NCBI GenBank assembly: GCA_015039465.1
Contig: MU130310.1
Location: 13,323-28,414 of the forward strand
DNA from: Phlegmacium glaucopus
Lineage: Eukaryota > Basidiomycota > Agaricomycetes > Agaricales > Cortinariaceae
Length of the DNA: 15,092 nucleotides
Direction of reading: 5' to 3'
The position numbers were made by a program, and so were the translations under genes. Under the pieces are notes generated by a model. The model worked only from the letters and a program-made list of their open reading frames with translations, was not told the DNA's origin and made no database searches. This document shows, piece by piece, positions 8,726 to 15,092 of the stretch; position 1 is the first letter of the stretch; each line of letters opens with the position of its first letter.

Positions 8726-9510
8726 TTAAGCCTATAAACAACAAAGCGGGATCAGAGGTGATGGTATGATAGAAGGCAAAAGTACAAACCGCCTCAGCAG
8801 CAGCCTCCGCCTCAGGTTCTTCTGCGATAGGAGCATCAACTTTTGCACTACCAGTAGCAGCTGGTTGACCGTCGGCCTGAGTAGATTTACGTGGTTAGCC
8901 GCATGTTGAAATCAGGGCAAGAAGAAAAAAGTTGTCGAAACTCATCTCCGAGAAAGATAAGCGTAAGAGATGATTAAAATGAGACGAACCTTCGAGGCAG
9001 GTTTCTTAGATCCTGCTCTTGAAGCAGGTTTGGCGGAAGCAGCCCGGGAGGCTGGCTTTGAGACCTTGGATGCCGGTTTGGCAGCTGTCTTGGAGGCGGG
9101 CTTTACAGAGGCCTTGGAGGCAGGTTTGGCGGCAGCTTGAGATGCTGGCTTGGAACTGGGAGCCTTGGCCTTTGATGCAGGCTTAGCCTATTAAATCGCA
9201 TTGAATGTCTCAGAAACGCTGGTTTCGCGACATTAAGGATGAAAAATCGAACTTTTTTCTCGGCGGGCGCTTCTGCATCGTCTGCAGTGCCATTCGCTTC
9301 CTCTTCAGCCTTGCGCTTCTTTCCCCGAGGAGCCTTGGGTTTTTCTTCCTTGTCAGTAGATTCCTTCTCTGCTTTCTTCGCCCTAGGCTTTGCTGGAGCC
9401 TTCTTGGGGGCGGTCTCCTCTTTAGGCTGCTCCTTGATGCGAGAGGAGCGACGAGGCTCTGCAGAGGGTTCGCCAGAGGCTGCTGTAGAATTTGCTGCTT
9501 TGCGTGGCAT
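8726..9510 (-). CDS. small basic chromatin-type protein, HMGN/H1-like (four exons)
   Basis: The exons in coding order are 9510-9253, 9187-8990, 8876-8790 and 8731-8726, with phase 0 introns of 65, 113 (CTAAC branch site) and 58 bp, giving 182 residues. Residues 20-33 (RRSSRIKEQPKEE region) resemble the nucleosome-binding RRSARL motif of HMGN proteins. Residues 34-86 are Lys/Ala/Pro-rich and include an AT-hook-like PRGKKRK at 61-67. Exon 2 (residues 87-152) carries eight KPAS-type repeats like the lysine-rich tail of histone H1. Exon 3 ends in an acidic EEPEAEAAAEA tail. The predicted role is a nuclear architectural protein on DNA or nucleosomes, inferred from composition and motifs. The last exon is just GCT TAA. 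If intron 3 is retained the frame runs open for 155 more codons to 8322. ATG at 9510 is preferred because the translation upstream loses the basic composition. Confidence 0.75.
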
Positions 9511-9569
9511 TCTGAATTGAGGAAGAGGATTGGAGAGGAAAACGGCGAAAATGGGGGAGTGAGGAAGAG

Positions 9570-9575
9570 ACGCGT
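9570..9575. promoter_or_regulatory. MCB-type element (ACGCGT) upstream of the chromatin-type gene
   Basis: ACGCGT lies 60 bp upstream of the ATG at 9510. In yeasts this is the MluI cell-cycle box bound by MBF (Mbp1/Swi6-type factors) that drives G1/S genes. S-phase control would suit a chromatin protein, but there is only one copy and the call is by motif alone. Confidence 0.3.
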
Positions 9576-9634
9576 TTCGGACACCCAAATCGATTCAACA
9601 TCAGTTTGTTGATACTGCCAAAACAATTTCTCAT

Positions 9635-9640
9635 CACGTG
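9635..9640. promoter_or_regulatory. E-box-like CACGTG upstream of the chromatin-type gene
   Basis: The palindrome CACGTG lies 125 bp upstream of the start codon. It is the core site of fungal bHLH factors such as the Cbf1 or Pho4 type. A 6-bp match has limited weight. Confidence 0.25.
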
Positions 9641-9922
9641 CAACGTGTTAGGTCATGCCTTTTTCTTGATCGCGTCTTGTCAACAAACAAATTATTCTTC
9701 AGATATCTTAAAATTAGAGCGGTGGTCGATGTGATTCAAGGATAAGTCAATATTTTATTCCAGCTTGCCAGTGCCAGAAAACGCAGAATCATGGAACCGA
9801 GCGGAACATCGTTTTTACACTTTGGGCCAGATTTCGGTTTACCTGGTAGGATCAATACCCTGGTTCAGTGAACTTTGAAGATCAGAATATTAGGCTTCTA
9901 TCTTCACACATAAAGCAAGTCA

Positions 9923-9960
9923 AAATTAACTGATCAAAGGGAAATTAACTGATCAAAGGG
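9923..9960. repeat. 19-bp perfect tandem duplication
   Basis: The unit AAATTAACTGATCAAAGGG occurs twice head to tail without mismatch (9923-9941 and 9942-9960). It is probably a slippage duplication. Each copy contains the palindrome TGATCA. Confidence 0.9.
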
Positions 9961-10386
9961 GCAAGACCTATAAGCTGGTTAGGCTACGCGTCGTGTCATC
10001 GACTCTGAACTCTTTCCAGGCTCTTTCCCAACTAAATGATCCGTGGGTTAGTTCCATTGTGGTGACCTATAAAACACTCAGTCCGGGAATAATGGCCCGT
10101 ATGGAATTCTGCCATGAATTCAACGCGAGAAATGATTCAAAGCTAACCTCTCGCAAATTGTCTCCACAGCCAAAGGGATCCTCAACCTCGAAATGCTATG
10201 TGGAATAAAATTTTGACCTGGTATTCGAAATACAAAGATGAGATCCCCACTTGTCTCAATCCTGGCCTTGGTACTACAGCGAAACATACGCCTACGTAAC
10301 GTACCAAGGACTATTTTTGTTTATTGGAGCAGCATAAAACGACAAAAGCTGCAGGCAGTGCGAGTTTAGAACCCAGCGGAAGAGTG

Positions 10387-10402
10387 CCGAGAACGTTCTC
10401 GG
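10387..10402. promoter_or_regulatory. 16-bp perfect palindrome with heat-shock-element-like core
   Basis: CCGAGAACGTTCTCGG equals its own reverse complement. Its centre AGAACGTTCT fits the two-unit pattern nGAAnnTTCn of heat shock factor sites, though normal elements have three or more units. It lies 120 bp upstream of the proposed NLR start codon, so a dimeric regulator site for that gene is possible. It could also be a chance palindrome. Confidence 0.35.
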
Positions 10403-10521
10403 TGAGCGGTTGCTATAATACCGTCGGTTTAGATAGGTTCAGATTAGGCATAACTGCGGACTTTACCGTGAGCACACCCGCACAGCCACAACGTTAGCGC
10501 TCTCTCTTGATAACCTCCATC

Positions 10522-13500
10522 ATGTCGAGCGAAAGAACATCTAACAGACATCCCACAGATAGTTTTACTCCATCTGCTGAAATGAAGTCGTCTTACTTAT
10601 TACACTCGCCCACACAATCGTCGATCGACGTGGATTCACGTGCTGATAACGGTGTGGCAACCACAGTAGGAACAAGGTGAGCAGCTGTTGTCCGAAATAT
10701 TAACCTTCTCATACTCAATAACAATGTGTCATTCGATCCTTCATCTTTGGTCCCAATGGTCAGCATAAACTATGTGCCCGACACGACGGTTGCAAGCACA
10801 GAAACAGACTCTATGTCTCCACCAATTACTGTCCCAGATAACGCAGCGCCAAAAGCTCCATCCACGGTCAGTATTTACCTTGCGCTCACCACCATCGTGA
10901 CTAAATACCTGTTTAGCAGATGGCACTTCCGAACATCAATGGCCCATTCGCTGCCTTACACGGTGTCGAAAACGTATACATGCATAAGCCGACAATTATC
11001 AATGCCAATCATGTAAATGTCATTCTACCTTCGTAAAAGCTAATCTGCGTATTAACAGGTCTATGTCTCTGTTAGGTTTACAATGTACCCTATGCTGATG
11101 GGAATGAAAACCCGAAGACTCGGATCTTTGTAAGCGTATATAATATTTTAAGCAGATCATCTTCACTAACGGCTGGTTGAAACTTGTAGAATGCACTACG
11201 TGAGAAACTCTTGCCACGCGCTCAGTTTGCAGAATACGACGCATCATCTCCTGCTCCACGCAACGCATGTACGGAGAACACTCGCACGGCGATCCTTGAT
11301 ATACTACAGGTGTGGGCAAGTGATAATGCGACCAAAAAGGTATACTGGCTCAACGGGATGGCTGGAACCGGCAAAACCACGATCGCTTATTCATTCAGTG
11401 AAATACTTGATGAAAAGGAATCCCTTGGTGGTACCTTTTTTGCTTCTCATCTCCGGGTTGATACCAGTGATGTCCGTTGTATCATCCCCACCATTGCTCT
11501 TCAGTTGGCCAAGTATCTTCCCTCTCTATCTCCTCTCATCTTGGATGCAGTGGAAACCAATTCCGACTGCTCATCATGGAGGATTGCCAAACAATTCCTG
11601 AATTTCATTGTTAGACCACTCACTGCTGCATACAGGGATACTAGAGCAGGAGTAATTGTTCCAGTTATTGTTCTTGATGCTCTTGATGAGTGCTCTGACC
11701 AGTCTCTTGTGGCTGAGTTGCTTTCTGTGATATTAAAGCACAGTAAATCTCTTCCAGTAAAGTTCTTCATCACTAGTCGCCCAGAAATAGTGGTGATGGA
11801 GACTTTTGATGGTTCTTTGAATCATTCCAATCTCATCCTTCATGAAGTTGAAAAAGAGATTGTGCAAGCTGATATTGAGCTTTACATTAAAGCTTGCTTG
11901 CTTGGTGGGAGAAATAAGTTTAATAGGCATGCTTGGCCACCCCAGGCTGAAGTTGAAAGCCTTGTTAAGATGTCTGGTACTTTGTTCATTTATGCAGCAA
12001 CTGTCTGCAAGTATATTGGTCAGAGAGGTCGCTCTAGTATGCCTAAGCGACTTTCAGATGTGGCCAACTCTGCATTGGAAACCACACCTGGTCTAACCCA
12101 ACCACTATATGTCCTTTATGAAAGGATTTTGGATGCTGCATATGACTCTGCAAATATTGGGGAGTCATGGAATATAGACATGGTTCTGACAGCTGTTGTA
12201 TATGTCTATAATCCTCTTTCTATGACTGCTGTCAGTGTTTTGATGCAAATACCCATGGAAGAAGTTGATGCAGCCCTTGCTTCCCTTCATTCATTGATAC
12301 ATATTCCATCATATCAACAGTCTGCTAAGCAGATCTCAGTACTCCATGCTTCCTTCTATGATTTCATCAGTAATCATATTCTTTCCTCAAAGCATTATCT
12401 TGACCCTTGTGTTTCACATAAACATTTAGCACTTCAGTGTCTGTCCCTGATGGAGAAAGAATGGTCAGACAAAGAAAGGGTATTTTACTTGGCAGAGAGG
12501 AAATGTGAAGAAATTTCTGAAGCTCTTGCATATGCTTGTGATAGCTGGGCCATTCATTTTACCTATGGAAACAACAATGAATGTGTTGAATTGAAGCATT
12601 TCTTTCAAAGACATGTTCTGCGATGGATGGATTGTTTGAGTATTTTAGGAAAATTGGAGACTGCAATGCATTCATTGCAAAAACTAGAAAAATGGGCAAA
12701 TGTAAGTGATCTTGCTGTTGGACAGAGATTGCTCTTACAATAGAAAATAGACCCAAAAGATCTTGGCAACTGTGATTGATTCAAAATGGTTTTTGAAAGA
12801 AAGTTTTGGTTTCATTAAAAATAGCAGCCTTGAAGGATGTCCTTCAGCACTAGCTTGGCTGCCTGAACAATCTGATATCTGGAAGACATATGGAAGTAAG
12901 ATGGATTGTCCATGGAAGCTCTGTTGGGGAAGGAGAAAAGTGTGGGGCAGTTGTGAAGTAGTTCTGAGACATTCAGCTTGCATTTATACTGCTGTCTTCT
13001 TTTCTGATGGTATGCATATTGTGTCTTCAGCTAATGATTGCACTGCACGGATCTGGAATACAGCCACAGGAGATTGTGAGGCAGAGCTCAAAGGACATTC
13101 AGATGAGGTCAGATCTGCTGTCTTATCTCCTGATAGTATGCATATTGTCTCTGCATCTGATGATTGCACTGCACGGATATGGAATGCAGCCACAGGAGAG
13201 TGTGAGGCAGAGCTCAAAGGACATTCAGATTGTGTCAACTCTGCTGTCTTCTCTCCTGATGGTATGCATATTGTCTCTGCATCTAAGGATTGCACTGCAT
13301 GGATATGGAATACAGCCACAGGAGAGTGTGAAGCAGAGCTCAAAGGACATTCACATTGTGTCAAATCTGCTGTCTTCTCTCCTGATGGTATGCATATTGT
13401 CTCTGCATCTTGGGATCACACTGCAAGGATCTGGAATACGGCTACAGGAGAGTGTGAAGGGGAGCTCAAAGGACATTCAGATTGTGTCAACTCTGCTGTC

Positions 13501-15092
13501 TTCTCTCCTGATGGTATGCATATTGTCTCTGCATCTAACGATCACACTGCACAGATCTGGAATACAGCCACAGGAGAGTGTGAGGCAGAGCTCAAAGGAC
13601 ATTCAAACTTGTGTCAACTCTGCTGTCTTCTCTCCTGATGGTATGCATATTGTCTCTGCATCTCATGATCACACTGCATGGATCTGGAATACAGCCACAG
13701 GAGAGTATGAGGCAGAGCTAAAAGGACATTCAGGTCAGGTCAGGTCTGCTGTCTTCTCTCCTAATGGTATGCATATTGTCTCTGCATCTTCAGATTGCAC
13801 TGCACGGATCTGGAATACAGCCACAGGAGAGTGTGAGGTAGATCTCAAAGGACATTTAGGTTGGGTCACCTCTGCTGTGTTCTCTCCTGATGGTATGCAT
13901 GTTGTCTCTGTATCTCCAGATAACACTGCAAGGATCTGGAATATAGCCACAGAAGAGTGTGAGGAAGAGCTCAATGGACATTCAGGTCGGGCCTTGTCTG
14001 CTGTCTTCTCTCCTGATGGTATGCATATTATGTCTGCATCTTTAGATCACACTGCACGGATCTGGAATACAGCCACAGGAGAGTGTAAGGCAGATCTCAA
14101 AGGACATTCAGGTTATGTCAAGTCTGCTGTCTTCTCTCCTGATGGTATGCATATAGTCTCTGCATCTTGGGATCACACTGCACGGATCTGGAATGCAGCC
14201 ACAGGAGAGTGTGAGGCAGATCTCAAAGGACATTCAGGTTATGTCAACTCTGCTGTCTTCTCTCCTGATGGTATGCATATAGTCTCTGCATCTAAGGATC
14301 TCACTGCACGGATCTGGAATGCAGCCACAGGAGAGTGTGAGGCAGAGCTCAAAGGACATTCACATGGGGTCATATCTGCTATATTTTCTCCTGATAGTAT
14401 GCATATTGTCTCTGTATCTTGGGATCACACTGCAAGGATTTGGAATACAGCTACAGGAGAGTGTGAGGCAGTGCTCAAAGGACATTCAAGTCGGGTCATC
14501 TTTGCTGTCTTTTCTCCTGATAGTATGCATATTGTCTCTGCATCTGATGATTGCACTGCACGGATCTGGAATACAGCCACAGGAGAGTGTGAGGCAGTGA
14601 TCAAAGGACATTCAAGTCAGGTCGCCTTTGCTGCCTTTTCTCCTGATGGTATGCATATTGTCTCTGCATCTTGGGATCGCATTGGAAGGATCTGGAATAC
14701 AGCCACAGGAGAGTGTGAGGCAGTGCTCAAAGGTCAGGTCTGGTCTGCTATCTTCTCTCGTGATGGTGTGCATATTGTCTCTGGATCCCTGGATCACAGT
14801 GCAAGCATCTGGAATGCAGCCACTGGGGAGTGTGAGGCAGTGCATACTTTTGATTTATCTTCATCTGATGAAAATAATTTATCTCTTGTATTCTCAATTC
14901 TTGATGGTATTTTTCTCCACAGTGATTTCAGTGGTTACATTGATGTCTCCCTTAGGCCATCTTTTCTTTACATATACAAAGACACAATACTCCACACTAT
15001 AAGCCTTCAGAGAATCTGGATTCCACCTACTTTCTGTACTCCAACATCCATCAGCTATCACAAATCCAAAATATGCCTTGGGTATGGATCAG
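10522..15092 (+). CDS. NACHT-WD40 STAND receptor (NLR-like), partial at 3' edge, frameshifted in WD repeat 6
   Basis: Proposed exons are 10522-10676, 10764-10866, 10920-11012, 11076-11129, 11190-12701 and 12751 to beyond 15092, with GT-AG introns of 87, 53, 63, 60 and 49 bp. Residues 1-135 match no domain I know and are mostly disordered-looking. The NACHT domain has Walker A GMAGTGKT (191-198, Lys197), Walker B VIVLDALDEC (294-303) and a FITSRPE sensor-like motif (328-334), all intact. From residue 712 come 15 WD40 repeats of 42 residues. By family knowledge, ligand binding by the WD propeller triggers ATP-driven oligomerisation and cell-death signalling (as in Podospora HET-D/E). This role is inferred here. 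One extra base at about 13606-13609 shifts the frame and gives TGA at 13636-13638 (934 residues). The shifted frame is then open to the window end, and its C-terminal segment after the repeats (from 14849) continues outside. It may be a recent pseudogene, a non-functional allele or a sequence error. The first four exons are less certain than exons 5 and 6. Confidence 0.8.
12967..14848 (+). repeat. 15 tandem 126-bp WD40 repeats
   Basis: Repeats start at 12967, 13093, 13219, 13345, 13471, 13597, 13724, 13850, 13976, 14102, 14228, 14354, 14480, 14606 and 14732. Each encodes 42 residues beginning GHS and carrying SPDGMHIVSAS and IWN. Repeat 6 is 127 bp (one extra base). Repeat 15 is 117 bp and lacks nine bases at its start, in frame. 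Repeat 1 is the most divergent (begins RHS, has FFSDG). Repeats are near-identical at DNA level except at a few codons. Fifteen units would fill two seven-blade propellers plus one. Confidence 0.95.
13606..13609 (+). other. one-base insertion (frameshift) in WD repeat 6
   Basis: Repeats 3 and 5 read CATTCAGATTGTGTCAAC here, while repeat 6 reads CATTCAAACTTGTGTCAAC, one base longer. The upstream frame meets TGA at 13636-13638. The downstream frame, entered from about 13610, encodes the remaining nine and a half repeats and the C-terminal segment without a stop to 15092. No GT-AG intron can remove the extra base before the stop. Confidence 0.85.

Larger units (their letters stand above)
9641..10521. 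other. intergenic region between chromatin-type gene and NLR gene
   Basis: This is a divergent intergenic region, so it should hold promoters for both flanking genes. One 71-codon frame (9993-10208) has no recognisable features. Visible elements are the 19-bp tandem duplication, a GAATTC inverted pair at 10104-10121, a 16-bp palindrome at 10387-10402, and a TATA-like TATAATA at about 10414-10420, some 105 bp before the NLR start. Confidence 0.5.

Noticed and set aside
7575..8744. Several - strand open frames rich in Phe, Leu and Ser
   Set aside because: Overlapping frames are open because the strand is pyrimidine-rich. No domain or convincing start context is seen. The longest (8322-8744) is the read-through frame of the chromatin-type gene.
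9205..9612. 135-codon + strand frame opposite the chromatin-type gene
   Set aside because: It is antisense to exon 1 of the well-supported - strand gene, and its Phe/Leu/Arg-rich composition is that of a complement of Lys/Ala codons.
9993..10208. 71-codon frame in the intergenic region before the NLR gene
   Set aside because: It is short, has no recognisable feature and no splice sites tying it to a neighbour.
13640..13695. Intron-like GTATGC...ACAG in WD repeat 6 that might bypass the frameshift
   Set aside because: The in-frame TGA at 13636-13638 comes before the donor, and the same sequence occurs in intact repeats where it is coding.
12984..14845. Long - strand and alternate-frame open frames across the WD40 array
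   Set aside because: They repeat with the 126-bp period and are shadows of the repeats.
12967..14848. CRISPR-like or satellite array
   Set aside because: The 126-bp units keep an open reading frame, encode WD40 blades and have no spacers.

Overview
The window looks like nuclear DNA of a filamentous basidiomycete, probably an Agaricomycete. The reasons are short spliceosomal introns (about 50-113 bp, GT...AG, several with a CTAAC branch site), a NACHT-WD40 STAND receptor of the type amplified in mushroom genomes, an intron-containing tRNA-Ala, and compact genes mixed with decayed repeats. No species can be named from sequence alone.

Layout. Positions 1-2503 hold no gene I can recognise. They contain a cluster of short hairpins (209-368), a stretch with fragmentary open frames that may be a decayed mobile element, and the upstream region of the first gene. 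A two-exon + strand gene (2504-4091) encodes a 509-residue ankyrin / hydrophobic segment / von Willebrand A protein with an intact MIDAS motif. Then come a gene-free stretch, a 232-bp MITE-like element with perfect 43-bp terminal inverted repeats (4969-5200), and 48 bp further on a tRNA-Ala(AGC) gene with an 8-nt intron (5249-5330).

On the - strand are a four-exon gene for a 273-residue four-pass membrane protein (6096-7114, TATA box upstream) and a four-exon gene for a small Lys/Ala/Pro-rich chromatin-type protein with an HMGN-like N-terminal motif, KPAS repeats and an acidic tail (8726-9510). About 1.5 kb between them is gene-free and purine-rich on the + strand.

The right third (10522 to beyond 15092) is a six-exon + strand NLR-like gene: an N-terminal region with no recognised domain, a NACHT NTPase with intact Walker A and B, a linker, and 15 almost identical 42-residue WD40 repeats. 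The repeats differ mainly at a few fixed positions, the pattern of fungal non-self recognition (HET) receptors. One extra base in repeat 6 shifts the frame, although the shifted frame stays open to the window edge. CpG content falls sharply inside the NACHT exon near 11565.

The genes do not form an operon or an obvious pathway. The WD40 receptor is the most interesting element: a candidate fungal innate-immunity or allorecognition gene with signs of repeat homogenisation, diversification at exposed positions, and either a recent loss-of-function lesion or a sequence error. All exon structures were inferred by eye and no homology search was possible.
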